Positions 16,255-24,776 of a stretch of DNA of 64,000 nt are shown here, one piece after another. The position numbers were made by a program, and so were the translations under genes. The notes below the pieces were generated by a model. That model ran no database searches. It had not been told where the DNA came from and worked only from the letters and a program-made list of their open reading frames with translations. Source of the DNA: Arenibaculum pallidiluteum (lineage in GTDB: Bacteria; Pseudomonadota; Alphaproteobacteria; Azospirillales; Azospirillaceae); the NCBI RefSeq assembly GCF_017355985.1, contig NZ_JAFIQU010000001.1, positions 620,001 through 684,000 on the forward strand, given 5' to 3'. How positions within the stretch are numbered: position 1 is the first letter of the stretch; each line of letters starts with the position of its first letter.

Positions 16255-17253
16255 GTGAAAGGGATCCTCGCCGGCCTCCTGTTCTCCGTCGGCGCGGCCC
16301 TGGCGACGTCGGCACTGGCGCAGTCGCAGCCGCCCGTCGTGATGAGGATCAGCCACCAGCTTCCGCCGGACCACCACGTTGCGCGGATGATCGAGGCCTT
16401 CGCCGCCGATATCGAGGCGCGCACCGAGGGCGGGATCGACGTCCGGATCTTCGGATCCGAGCAGGCTGCCAGGGCCGGCGACAACTTCCCTGCGGTCGCC
16501 CGCGGCACCATGGACGCGGCGCTCAGCGTGAACTTTCAGTGGGGCGGTCTCATCCCCGAGATGAGCGCCCTGACGATCCCCTACTACTTCACCGATCTCG
16601 ACCGCATCCGGCGCTTCGCCGCATCGGACGCCCGGCGCTTCCTGGACGAGCGGCTCGCGGCGCGGGGTGTGCGGAACATCGCCTGGATCTACACGACGCG
16701 ACAGGCGATCTTCACCTCGGACGAGCGGCCCATCGTCCGTCCCGGGGACCTGAAGGGCCTGAAGATCCGGGGCCTCAACGCGTTGACCGACAGCGCGCTG
16801 AAGGCCGCAGGCGCCGTTCCGACCGCGATGCCGGGCTCCGAGATCTACGAGGCGCTGGCAGCGCACATCCTCGACTCCGGGCTGACCGACCTGTCGGCGG
16901 CCTACAGCCGGCGCCTCTACGAGGTCCAGAAATACGGCCTCGTCGCGCCCTACTGCACGGTCTACTTCCATCTGTTCGCGAATGCCGCCTGGTGGGACGG
17001 GCTGCCGCCGGAACACCGGCCGGCGATCCTGGCGGCAGCGGCCAAGCTCGAATCAGAGGCCATCGAGGCCACCGAGACCGAGGCGGCGCAGGCGGTGGGC
17101 CGCCTGCGCGACAAAACGATGAGGATCCGGATCCAGACCCCCGAGGAGACGGCCGCCTGGAAGGACGCCATGCAGCGGCCCGTGCTCGACGCCTTCCTGA
17201 AGTCCGCGCCCGAGAGCGGCCCCCGGATCCTGGAGCTCCTGGGCAGGCTGTAG
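16255..17253 (+). CDS. TRAP transporter substrate-binding protein (DctP family)
   Basis: Periplasmic DctP-type binding protein of about 332 residues with a Sec signal peptide (GILAGLLFSVGAALATSALA). The mature protein shows the family hallmarks VMRISHQLPPDHHVARM, the GDNFPAVARGTMDAA loop and the PGDLKGLKIRG segment that contributes ligand contacts. It would capture an organic acid for sodium-driven uptake. The GTG start follows AGGAAGGGG with good spacing. No DctQ or DctM membrane subunit lies beside it, so it is an orphan. The next gene is a PAS protein, which might share regulation but shows no known link. Confidence 0.9.
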   Translation: MKGILAGLLFSVGAALATSALAQSQPPVVMRISHQLPPDHHVARMIEAFAADIEARTEGGIDVRIFGSEQAARAGDNFPAVARGTMDAALSVNFQWGGLIPEMSALTIPYYFTDLDRIRRFAASDARRFLDERLAARGVRNIAWIYTTRQAIFTSDERPIVRPGDLKGLKIRGLNALTDSALKAAGAVPTAMPGSEIYEALAAHILDSGLTDLSAAYSRRLYEVQKYGLVAPYCTVYFHLFANAAWWDGLPPEHRPAILAAAAKLESEAIEATETEAAQAVGRLRDKTMRIRIQTPEETAAWKDAMQRPVLDAFLKSAPESGPRILELLGRL

Positions 17254-17318
17254 GGCGCCCGGGTTCCTCTGCCTTGACGTCGGGGCCCTGCCGGGAACCA
17301 ATACCTTCGGAGGTGCCC

Positions 17319-17804
17319 TTGACCGAGGATGTTCCCGAGATCCACAGCCCGGCCCTTAAGGCGATCCACGCCTATTACCGCTCGCTCGCAACGGCAGACG
17401 GCCTGCCGGGCCGGCAGCACATCGACCCGGCCGCGCTGCGTACCCTGCTGCCCCACATCGTCCTGGCTGATGTCGTGGAGGACGACTTCAGGCTCCGACT
17501 GATCGGAACCCGGGTCGTGGACATCTGGGGCCGGGACCACACGGGATATACCTTCTCCAGCTTCCCGAACACGCCCTTCGTGGAGGGGCTGCGGAGAAGC
17601 TATGCCCGGGCACGCGACGAGAAGCGCATCATCCACTGGATGGCCACGCGCCCCGTCGATTCGCTGGTCTTCTACGAGCGCCTGGCGTTCCCGCTGGCGC
17701 GGGACGGCCGGACTGTCGACATGGTGATGGGCGCGGTGGACTTCGCCCGGAACGCGCAGGGCCACCCCGTCACGCTGCAGGGGCGCGAGGGCTTCTGCCG
17801 CTGA
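17319..17804 (+). CDS. PAS domain protein (PAS_5 type)
   Basis: A 161-residue soluble protein built of one PAS-like domain of the alphaproteobacterial PAS_5 kind. Typical elements are RTLLPHIVLADV, a strand reading FRLRLIGTRVVDIWGRD, and a C-terminal FPLARDGRTVDMVMGAVD. These stand-alone PAS proteins are common in alphaproteobacteria and are not assigned a function. The most credible start is a TTG five bases after GGAGG; a GTG two codons earlier is too close to that ribosome site. It follows the TRAP binding-protein gene by 65 bp. Confidence 0.78.
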   Translation: MTEDVPEIHSPALKAIHAYYRSLATADGLPGRQHIDPAALRTLLPHIVLADVVEDDFRLRLIGTRVVDIWGRDHTGYTFSSFPNTPFVEGLRRSYARARDEKRIIHWMATRPVDSLVFYERLAFPLARDGRTVDMVMGAVDFARNAQGHPVTLQGREGFCR

Positions 17805-17826
17805 CGAGGATCTACGCCGCGGCGCG

Positions 17827-18897
17827 CTACCCCGGCGCGCCGCGCTCGGCGGCCGGAATGATCTCCTCCGCCAGGATGGCCTCGAGATCCCCGACATAGC
17901 CCTCGGACCTCGCAGGCCGCGTCGGGTCGGAGGAGACGACCACCGTGAGCCCCAACGTGGGAACAAGGTAGAGCATCTGCCCGCCGTAGCCGCGTGCATA
18001 GGCGACCGGCCTGCCGCCCATCTCGGCCAGGAACCAGCCGTAGCCGTACTGGTCCCCCGAGAACGGCGAGCGCGTCCTCGGCATCCAGGATGCCTCGATC
18101 CAGGCGGCGCTCAGCACCCGCCTGCCGTCCCGGAGGCCGCCATTGCGCCACATCTCTCCGAAGCGGAAGAGATCCTCGGGCGAGAGCACCATGTTGTTGC
18201 CCCCGAGATAGAAGCCCTGCGGATCGCGGGTCCAGGGCCGGAACTCGATCCCCAGCGGATCGCCCAGCCAGTCGCGGGCGAGCGCGAGCAACGAGCGCCC
18301 GGCGGCCTGGGCGAGCACCGCGCCGAGCACGTGGTAGCTGCCGGTCGAATAGAGCATGCCACCCCCAGGCTCCGCGACGAAGGGACGGCTGAGGGCGAAG
18401 GCGACCCAGTTCCGGCTTTCGACCCAGCGGCCGTAGTTCGGCCCCGAGGTCCGCTCGAGCCCGGCCTGCATGGTCAGGAGCTGCGCCAGGGTGATGTCGC
18501 GCACCCGCGGGTCTGCGTTCCGCGGAATCAGGTCGGGCGCGATCTCGGCCAGGCGCTGCTCTGGCCCGCGCAGCACGCCGCGGTCGATGGCGGCCCCGAC
18601 GAGCGAGGCGACAATCGTCTTGGAGACCGACTTGACGTTGACCGGGCGCCCCAGACCGGGCCCACGGAACGCCTCGCGAACGACCATCTCGCCGTCGCGG
18701 GCGACGATCAGGCCGTGGATCTGGTCGAAGCGTGCGGCACGTGCCAGCGCCCGGTCCAGCCCCGCGCGGTCGAAGGGGCGCGCGGCCGAGGCCAGACCCG
18801 CCCGCGGCATCAGAAGGGCGATCGGCGCCGCCGCGCCCGCGCCGATCACCAGACGCCGCAGCGGGTCGGCAGGTCCGCCGGAACCGCCCAAGGCCAT
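17827..18897 (-). CDS. serine hydrolase, beta-lactamase/class C family, probably Tat-exported
   Basis: A 356-residue penicillin-binding-fold serine hydrolase. The nucleophile motif SxxK is present as S-V-S-K around residue 90, and a YSTGSYHVLG segment holds the tyrosine of the second motif. The N-terminus has a twin-arginine type leader (PLRRLVIGAGAAAPIALL) ending near an ASAA cleavage site, so the enzyme probably works in the periplasm. It would hydrolyse an ester or amide, possibly a lactam-like compound. I chose the ATG preceded by GGAAG; an ATG seven codons upstream is possible. It is convergent with the PAS gene. Confidence 0.83.
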   Translation of the reverse strand: MALGGSGGPADPLRRLVIGAGAAAPIALLMPRAGLASAARPFDRAGLDRALARAARFDQIHGLIVARDGEMVVREAFRGPGLGRPVNVKSVSKTIVASLVGAAIDRGVLRGPEQRLAEIAPDLIPRNADPRVRDITLAQLLTMQAGLERTSGPNYGRWVESRNWVAFALSRPFVAEPGGGMLYSTGSYHVLGAVLAQAAGRSLLALARDWLGDPLGIEFRPWTRDPQGFYLGGNNMVLSPEDLFRFGEMWRNGGLRDGRRVLSAAWIEASWMPRTRSPFSGDQYGYGWFLAEMGGRPVAYARGYGGQMLYLVPTLGLTVVVSSDPTRPARSEGYVGDLEAILAEEIIPAAERGAPG

Positions 18898-19011
18898 GGG
18901 AATGCTTCCGTGTCGCATTCAGGAAAGGTGGTGAGGGATGGCGCCGCGCCAAGGTCCGCCCACACGGCCGAGCGCCGGAACGGGCCTCTCCCGGCATATC
19001 GCAGGGAGGCT

Positions 19012-19566
19012 TCAGGCCAGCTTCTTGTAGAGGAAGGCCGTGTCGCAGGGGCGCCCGTCGGGCATCAGCGCGAAACCGGGGACACGCCCGACGGGTGTCC
19101 ATCCCAGGCGCAGATAGAGACGTTCGCCATCGAGCTCCGGCACGGTGTCGAGCACAAGAAGCGTCTTGCCGGCGGTAAGCGCCGCCTTCTCGACCGCGGT
19201 CATCAGCATGGCCCCGATGCCGCGTCGGCGGAAGGCGGAGTGGACCAGCATCTTCGCGACATCCGCGCGATGCGGCTGATTCTCGGGCTGGCCGAGGACG
19301 AGCTGCACCGTGCCCACGACGTGGCCGCGGGTGTCCTCGGCGACCAGCAGCGCACGCTCGCCCGACCGGACGCCTTCGGCCACCTTGCGCCAGAACGCAT
19401 CGGCCCGCTCGCGCGTGAGCGGCGCCATGAAGCTGACCGAGGCGCCGGCGTGAACGCAGTCGATCAGCACCTCGGACAGGGCGGGCACGAACCCGTCGAC
19501 CTCGCCCGCGTCGAGAACGCGGACGCCGATGGTCTCGGAGACGGCGTCTGTGGCTGTGTCGCGCAA
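19012..19566 (-). CDS. GNAT family N-acetyltransferase
   Basis: A 184-residue GNAT acetyltransferase. Motif A is clear as HSAFRRRGIGAMLM, with the preceding strand VGTVQLVLGQPENQPHRADVA split across the fold core, and the C-terminal RLYLRLGWTPVG is motif B. It starts with TTG eight bases after GAGGAG. It lies 15 bp after the XRE-cupin regulator gene on the same strand and is most likely co-transcribed with it. This regulator/acetyltransferase arrangement suggests the acetyltransferase acts on a metabolite related to the signal sensed; that is inference. Confidence 0.85.
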   Translation of the reverse strand: MRDTATDAVSETIGVRVLDAGEVDGFVPALSEVLIDCVHAGASVSFMAPLTRERADAFWRKVAEGVRSGERALLVAEDTRGHVVGTVQLVLGQPENQPHRADVAKMLVHSAFRRRGIGAMLMTAVEKAALTAGKTLLVLDTVPELDGERLYLRLGWTPVGRVPGFALMPDGRPCDTAFLYKKLA

Positions 19567-19581
19567 GGTGCGTTCTCCTCT

Positions 19582-20175
19582 TCAGCGGCGGGCGCGACCC
19601 CGGTCTTCCGTGGTCAGGACCACGAGGTAGCGGGCCGGGCTGTCCGTGGAATTGTGATAGGTGATGGGACGGTCGAGCCGCATGGCAAAGCAGTCTCCGG
19701 CCAGGAGACGGTGGCATTCGTCGCCGAGGACTACGTCGATCTCACCCTCCAGGACCCAGACCTGCTGGTCGATGCCGACCTCGCGCACCCCCGTCTCGTA
19801 GGTGATGCGACCACCCGCCGGAAAATCGACCTCCACGAGCTCGATAGGCGAGTGGAACCCGGGCGGCGAGAGGTTCCGTCGTACGTAACCGGTCTGGGGA
19901 TCGCGCCACAACGGCTGCTCGGAGCGCCTGGCGACGGGCGAGACAGTGTTGCGTTCGGGCTCGAACAGCGAGGCCAACGTCACCCCCAGGCCGGAGCTGA
20001 TCCTGTCGAGCACCACGGCGGTCGGGTTGCTCTCTCCGCGCTCGACGAGCGAGATCATCGATCGGCTCACACCGGAGCGGTCCGCCAGCTCGTCCAAGGT
20101 CAGCCCGCGCGCGCTGCGCAGCCGGCGTACGCGCCCGGCCAGCATCCGGTTCAGATCACGATCCTGTTCTTCCAT
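19582..20175 (-). CDS. XRE family transcriptional regulator with C-terminal cupin domain
   Basis: A 197-residue one-component regulator. Residues 10-65 form an HTH_3 DNA-binding domain (LTLDELADRSGVSRSMISLV), and residues 110-185 form a cupin barrel (VWVLEGEIDVVLG and GDCFAMRLDRPITYHN) that would bind a small effector. Regulators of this layout commonly control amino acid or organic acid metabolism next door. The ATG chosen is the one matching the usual MEEQD start of the family; an in-frame ATG seven codons upstream exists. A perfect TATAAT on the same strand overlaps that upstream ATG. It is divergent from the ABC importer operon, which is its natural candidate target. Confidence 0.87.
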   Translation of the reverse strand: MEEQDRDLNRMLAGRVRRLRSARGLTLDELADRSGVSRSMISLVERGESNPTAVVLDRISSGLGVTLASLFEPERNTVSPVARRSEQPLWRDPQTGYVRRNLSPPGFHSPIELVEVDFPAGGRITYETGVREVGIDQQVWVLEGEIDVVLGDECHRLLAGDCFAMRLDRPITYHNSTDSPARYLVVLTTEDRGRARR

Positions 20176-20324
20176 GATCCAAGATTGAATATCCATTATA
20201 CTGGAGTCAATGAGATCATGGCTGGGGGTTCATAGCCGGCGTAGGAGGCTCGACGGCGGAACGGCCGGCCGCGTCCGCGGTTGCCGTTGCGAGAGAGCGC
20301 AGTCCCAGGACAGAGGAATCGGCC

Positions 20325-20396
20325 ATGCTCAAGCTCATCCGCAACATCGTGATCCTAAAGAGCGTCATGAAACTGCTGCGACGCGCCCGCCATTGA
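20325..20396 (+). CDS. possible 23-residue cationic amphipathic peptide
   Basis: A short reading frame encoding a peptide that begins MLKLIRNIVILKSVMKLL and ends RRARH. It has seven basic and no acidic residues with hydrophobics spaced as in an amphipathic helix. A GAGGAA ribosome site lies about eight bases ahead of the ATG, and a strong hairpin follows some 170 bp later, so a separate short transcript is plausible. The length is too small for coding statistics, and there is no known family I can name. It sits between the XRE-cupin regulator and the ABC importer operon. Confidence 0.35.
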   Translation: MLKLIRNIVILKSVMKLLRRARH

Positions 20397-20564
20397 CGGG
20401 CACAATGGCCCGCTCCTTGGGGAGGGGCGGGATTCCGCAGGGATACTGACGTCACGCCCGGTGCAGACCGTATTCGCCCTGCCCTCGTCGATTGATCCCG
20501 GTCCATCCCGCAGGCCCCGGGTTTAGCTTCACCTGAATACCAAGCAAGAACCCTCTTCCCTCCG

Positions 20565-20593
20565 GGCCCCGCCGGCTGCAGGCCGGCGGGGCC
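20565..20593 (+). terminator. strong hairpin upstream of the ABC importer operon
   Basis: A perfect 12-bp stem (GGCCCCGCCGGC and its complement) with a 5-nt loop. A T-rich stretch (ACATTTTTAAC) begins about 35 bp further on rather than directly after the stem. It could terminate transcription coming from the short frame upstream and insulate the importer promoter, which must lie in the A+T-rich 120 bp that follow. Confidence 0.45.
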
Positions 20594-20740
20594 TTCCACG
20601 CATCTGTCCGGCGTCGACCGCCTTTACATTTTTAACAGAATGAAATCGTTGATACGGGTGGATGGAGAATCTATTGCCGTGCCGCCGCCGGTGAAATACA
20701 AAACCATAACGGCGTGGATAGATAAAAATTGGGGAACCAC

Positions 20741-21745
20741 ATGGGCGTGATGAGAAATGTCGCGGCATTGGCCGCGCTGGTCCTGGCGAGCGGCGGCGCG
20801 CTGGCGCAGGAGGTCTCGGAGGTCCGGATCGCCCAGCAGTTCGGGATCGGCTACCTGCCCATGACCGTCGTCAAGGAGCAGAAGCTCCTGGAACGGTTCG
20901 TCCGCGAGGCCGGCCTGCCGGAGCCGAAGGTGACCTGGACGCAGGTCAGTGGGGCTGCCGCCATGAACGATGCCCTGTTGACCGGGAACCTGGACTTCGC
21001 CTCGGCCGGCGTCGCCCCGATGATCACCATGTGGGCCCGCACGAAGGGACGGCTCGACGTGCGCGGCGTGACGTCGCTGGGGTCCATGCCGAACTACCTG
21101 AACACCAGCAACCCCGCGGTGAAGTCCCTGGCGGATTTCGGTGAAAAGGACCGCATCGCGCTGCCCGCCGTGAAGGTGGGGTTCCAGGCCGTCCTGCTGC
21201 AGATGGCAGCGGCCGAGGCGTTCGGGAAGGACAACTACGGCAAGCTCGACCCCATCACCGTCAGCATGTCGCATCCCGACGCGACGATCGCCCTGCTCGG
21301 CGGCCGGTCCGAGGTCACGGCGCATTTCGCGTCGCCTCCCTTCCAGGAGCAGCAGCTCCAGGACCCGCGCGTGCACCGCGTTCTCAGCAGCTACGACGTT
21401 CTGGGCGGGCCGCACAGCTTCAACATCGTCTACGCGACGGGGAAGTTCCGCGACGCCAATCCCAAGACCGTCGCCGCCTTCGTCGCCGCGATCGACGCCG
21501 CCAACGACTTCATCGCCAGGAACCCGAAGGAGGCGGCCGCGCTCTACATCAAGGCCGAGAACTCGAAGCTGGAGCCCGCCTTCGTCGAGAACCTCGTGAC
21601 GGACAAGGCCACCCGCTTCACCTCGGCGCCCGAGAACACCATGAAGTTCGCCGAGTTCATGCACCAAGTCGGGCTGATCAAGGAGAAACCCGCGAGCTGG
21701 AAGGACCTGTTCGTTCCCGAGCTGCATGGAAAGGCCGGAAGTTGA
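20741..21745 (+). CDS. ABC transporter substrate-binding protein (NMT1/SsuA/TauA type)
   Basis: Periplasmic binding protein of about 334 residues with a Sec signal peptide (NVAALAALVLASGGALAQ). The mature part opens with VRIAQQFGIGYLPMTVVKEQ, as in the NMT1/SsuA class that binds nitrate, sulfonates, taurine, thiamine precursors and similar small molecules. A GNLDFASAGVAPM segment follows. The ATG after GGGGAACCAC is preferred; a TTG four codons upstream and an ATG three codons downstream are alternatives. Its stop overlaps the start of the ATPase gene. The ligand is not visible from sequence. Confidence 0.92.
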   Translation: MGVMRNVAALAALVLASGGALAQEVSEVRIAQQFGIGYLPMTVVKEQKLLERFVREAGLPEPKVTWTQVSGAAAMNDALLTGNLDFASAGVAPMITMWARTKGRLDVRGVTSLGSMPNYLNTSNPAVKSLADFGEKDRIALPAVKVGFQAVLLQMAAAEAFGKDNYGKLDPITVSMSHPDATIALLGGRSEVTAHFASPPFQEQQLQDPRVHRVLSSYDVLGGPHSFNIVYATGKFRDANPKTVAAFVAAIDAANDFIARNPKEAAALYIKAENSKLEPAFVENLVTDKATRFTSAPENTMKFAEFMHQVGLIKEKPASWKDLFVPELHGKAGS

Positions 21746-22563
21746 GCGCCCTGCCCTCATCCGCCCGGCGCGGGGAGCCCATGCCCTCCGCCGGGACTGC
21801 ATCGCCCCTGCTCGCCGTTCGCGACGTGACGATCCAGTACCGCACGCCGGACAGGCTCGTGACCGCCGTGTACGACGTCTCCTTCGACGTCCTGAAGGGC
21901 GACCGCTTCGTCCTGCTGGGTCCGTCCGGCTGCGGCAAATCGACCCTGCTGGGGGCCGTCGCCGGATTCCTGCACCCCGCCGCCGGGACGATCACGCTGG
22001 ACGGGCGGGAGGTCCGGGATCCCGGGCCCGACCGGATGGTCGTGTTCCAGGAGTTCGACCAGCTCCTGCCCTGGAAGACCGTGCGGGCGAACGTCGCCTA
22101 CCCCATGATCACCAGCGGCCGCTTCGACCGCCGGACCGCGCTGGAGCGTGCGGATGCCTTCATCGCGAAGGTCGGCCTTTCGGCCTTCGCCGACAGCCAT
22201 CCCCACACGCTGTCCGGGGGCATGAAGCAGCGGGTGGCGATCGCCCGCGCGCTCGCCCTCGAGCCCGCGATGCTGCTGATGGACGAGCCCTTTGCCGCGC
22301 TGGACGCCCTGACCCGGCGCAAGATGCAGGGCGAGCTGAACGAGCTCTGGGAAGACACCCGCTTCACCCTGCTCTTCGTCACCCATTCCATCGAGGAGGC
22401 CATCGTCATCGGCAACCGCATCCTGGTGATGACACCCCATCCCGGCCAGGTCCGGGCCGAGCTCGACGCAAGCGGGCTCGGCGAGGCCGACCGCGGCACG
22501 CCCGCCTTCGCACAGCTCGAGCGGCGGATCCACGGCATGCTGTTCGGCGAAGCCCATGGCTGA
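21742..22563 (+). CDS. ABC transporter ATP-binding protein (SsuB/TauB type)
   Basis: ABC ATPase of 273 residues energising the importer. Walker A reads GPSGCGKST, the Q-loop lies in VVFQEFDQLLPWKT, the signature is LSGGMKQRVAIARAL, Walker B is MLLMDEPFAALDALT and the H-loop is FVTHSIEEA. These details, including the LLPWKT after the Q-loop, match the nitrate/sulfonate/taurine class. The TTG start overlaps the previous stop as TTGA; an in-frame ATG 13 codons later is an alternative. Its end overlaps the permease gene by 8 bp. Confidence 0.93.
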   Translation: MSALPSSARRGEPMPSAGTASPLLAVRDVTIQYRTPDRLVTAVYDVSFDVLKGDRFVLLGPSGCGKSTLLGAVAGFLHPAAGTITLDGREVRDPGPDRMVVFQEFDQLLPWKTVRANVAYPMITSGRFDRRTALERADAFIAKVGLSAFADSHPHTLSGGMKQRVAIARALALEPAMLLMDEPFAALDALTRRKMQGELNELWEDTRFTLLFVTHSIEEAIVIGNRILVMTPHPGQVRAELDASGLGEADRGTPAFAQLERRIHGMLFGEAHG

Positions 22564-23440
22564 GACCAGCGCAGGCGGAACCGTGGCCTGGCGGCCAGAG
22601 CGCGAATACCGCCCCGCGCCGCCGGGTGCCATCGGCGACGTATCCCAGTCGCTGCCCTGGCTGCACCGGCTGGCGGCACGGGAAGACTTCTGGCGGCTGG
22701 CGGTGCTGGTGGCCCTTGCCCTGGTCTGGGAAGGCTACGGCCGCTGGCTCGACGACGACCTTCTGTTCCCGACCTTCTCGCAGACCGTCGCGGCGCTGTG
22801 GACCGCCACCGTCTCGGGCGTGCTGCCGTTGCGCACCCTCGCCTCGCTCGAGACGCTGGCCATGGGCTATGCCGGCGGCGTCGCGCTCGCGGCGATCCTG
22901 ACGACCTTCGCCACCTCGACGCGGATCGGCGCCGCGCTGCTGACGACGCTGACCGCCATGTTCAATCCGCTGCCTGCGATCGCGCTTCTGCCTCTGGCGC
23001 TGCTGTGGTTCGGGCTCGGCACGCCCAGCCTCGTCTTCGTGATCACCCATTCGGTGCTGTGGGCCGTCGCCCTGAACGCCCATGCCGGGTTTCGCAGCGT
23101 CGGCCCGACCCTGCGCAAGGCCGGCCACACCTTCGGGCTCACGGGCTGGCGCTACGTTGCGGGCATACTGGTCCCGGCCGCCTTCCCCTCGATCCTGTCG
23201 GGTCTGAAGATGGGCTGGGCCTTCGCCTGGCGCACGCTGATCGCGGCCGAGCTGGTGTTCGGCGCCTCGTCGAGCGGCGGTGGCCTCGGCTGGTTCATCT
23301 TCGAGCACCGCAACCAGCTCCTGATCGCGGAGGTCTTCGCGGGCCTGCTGACGGTCATCGCCATCGGGCTGGTGGTGGAAAGCCTCGTCTTCGGCACCAT
23401 CGAGCGCCGCACCCTCGACCGCTGGGGCATGCGGCGCTGA
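22556..23440 (+). CDS. ABC transporter permease (SsuC/TauC type)
   Basis: Inner membrane permease of 294 residues with about six membrane helices, of the BPD_transp_1 family. It follows a cytoplasmic N-terminal stretch, which is somewhat long at about 45 residues. The EAA loop that contacts the ATPase is recognisable around LRKAGHTFGLTGWRYVAGIL. The ATG overlaps the ATPase gene, completing a binding protein, ATPase, permease operon. The downstream threonine-synthase-like gene starts 60 bp later on the same strand, so the enzyme genes probably belong to the same transcription unit. Confidence 0.92.
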   Translation: MAETSAGGTVAWRPEREYRPAPPGAIGDVSQSLPWLHRLAAREDFWRLAVLVALALVWEGYGRWLDDDLLFPTFSQTVAALWTATVSGVLPLRTLASLETLAMGYAGGVALAAILTTFATSTRIGAALLTTLTAMFNPLPAIALLPLALLWFGLGTPSLVFVITHSVLWAVALNAHAGFRSVGPTLRKAGHTFGLTGWRYVAGILVPAAFPSILSGLKMGWAFAWRTLIAAELVFGASSSGGGLGWFIFEHRNQLLIAEVFAGLLTVIAIGLVVESLVFGTIERRTLDRWGMRR

Positions 23441-23500
23441 GCCGCCCCGTCCCCTCTTCCCACCCCGATCGGGCTTCCGTATTCCTCTCTGGTGAAAGAC

Positions 23501-24775
23501 ATGACCACTGCCGCCCGGCGCGATTTTCCGGCCCATGACGCCAACCTGACCGCGGACCGGCCGAGCTTCGTGACCCATCTTGAATGCTCCTATACCGGCG
23601 AGCGCTACGAGGCCGACACGCTCCACAACCTCTCGAAGGCGGGCAAGCCGCTGCTGGTGCGCTACGACCTCGATGGGGTGCGGCGGGCGCTGAGCAAGGA
23701 CGAGCTCGCCCGCAGGCCTGCCGACCTCTGGCGTTACCGCGAGCTGCTGCCCGTCCGCCGCAAGGAGGACATCGTATCGCTGGGCGAGGCGGTGACCCCA
23801 CTGATCCCGCTGCCGAAGCTCGCGCGAGGGCTGGGCGCGGATCCCGACGCGATCCTGGTGAAGGACGAGGGACGGCTGCCCACGGGATCCTTCAAGGCGC
23901 GCGGCCTCGTGATGGCGGTCTCCATGGCCAAGGCGCTGGGCGTGCGCCACATGGCCATGCCGACCAACGGCAACGCGGGCGCGGCGCTGGCGGCCTATGC
24001 GACACGCGCCGGGATCCGGACGACGATCTTCTGCCCAGAGGACACGCCCGAGGTGAACGTCTCGGAAATCGCGCTGCAGGGCGCTGACGTCTACCGCGTG
24101 AACGGGCTGATCGACGACTGCGGGAAGATCGTAGGGGCCGGCAAGGAGAAGGTCGGCTGGTTCGACGTCTCGACCCTGAAGGAGCCCTACCGCATCGAGG
24201 GCAAGAAGACCATGGGCCTGGAGCTGGCCGAGCAGCTCGGCTGGGACGTTCCCGACGTGATCTTCTACCCGACCGGCGGCGGGACCGGGCTTATCGGCAT
24301 GTGGAAGGCCTTCGCCGAGCTGGAGGCGATCGGCTTCATCGGTTCCAAGCGGCCCCGCATGGTGGCCGTCCAGGCCGCGGGCTGCGCACCCATGGTGCGC
24401 GCCTGGGAGAAGGGCGAGGAGCACGCGCCCCGCTGGGAGGACGCGCACACCATCGCCTCCGGCATCCGGGTTCCGCAGGCCGTGGGCGACTTCCTGATCC
24501 TGCGCGCCGTGCGCGAGAGCGGCGGCTTCGCGATCGCCGTCGATGATTCCGCGATCCAGGCCGCGCTCGGCGAGGTCGCCAGGGAGGAAGGCTTCCTGCT
24601 GTGCCCGGAGGGCGCCGCGACCTACGCCGCCTATCGCCAGGCCCTGGCGGACGGTCGGGTCGGCCGCTCGGACCGGGTCGTGCTTTTCAACTGCGCGACC
24701 GGGCTCAAATATCCCCTGCCGCGGGTCGAGCGCACGCTGGACCGCCACCATCCCATCGACTGGTCGAGGTTCTGA
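23501..24775 (+). CDS. threonine synthase-like PLP-dependent enzyme
   Basis: Fold-type II PLP enzyme of about 424 residues, closest to threonine synthase. The N-terminal LECSYTGERYEADTLHNLS is a degenerate form of the family's zinc-ribbon-like opening. The PLP lysine is about residue 132 in GSFKARG, the phosphate-binding loop is FYPTGGGTGLIGMWKA, and ATNGNAG-type contacts appear as PTNGNAGAALA. True threonine synthase makes threonine from phosphohomoserine, but homologues are also cysteate synthases and beta-lyases. Its place after an ABC importer and before an Ldh2-type dehydrogenase argues for a catabolic or specialised substrate here; that is inference. Confidence 0.83.
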   Translation: MTTAARRDFPAHDANLTADRPSFVTHLECSYTGERYEADTLHNLSKAGKPLLVRYDLDGVRRALSKDELARRPADLWRYRELLPVRRKEDIVSLGEAVTPLIPLPKLARGLGADPDAILVKDEGRLPTGSFKARGLVMAVSMAKALGVRHMAMPTNGNAGAALAAYATRAGIRTTIFCPEDTPEVNVSEIALQGADVYRVNGLIDDCGKIVGAGKEKVGWFDVSTLKEPYRIEGKKTMGLELAEQLGWDVPDVIFYPTGGGTGLIGMWKAFAELEAIGFIGSKRPRMVAVQAAGCAPMVRAWEKGEEHAPRWEDAHTIASGIRVPQAVGDFLILRAVRESGGFAIAVDDSAIQAALGEVAREEGFLLCPEGAATYAAYRQALADGRVGRSDRVVLFNCATGLKYPLPRVERTLDRHHPIDWSRF

Positions 24776-24776
24776 G

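Noticed and set aside
20193-20204. TATAAT promoter for the XRE-cupin gene on the reverse strand
   Set aside because: The hexamer is perfect but no -35-like sequence lies at 16-18 bp spacing, so I did not list it as a promoter.
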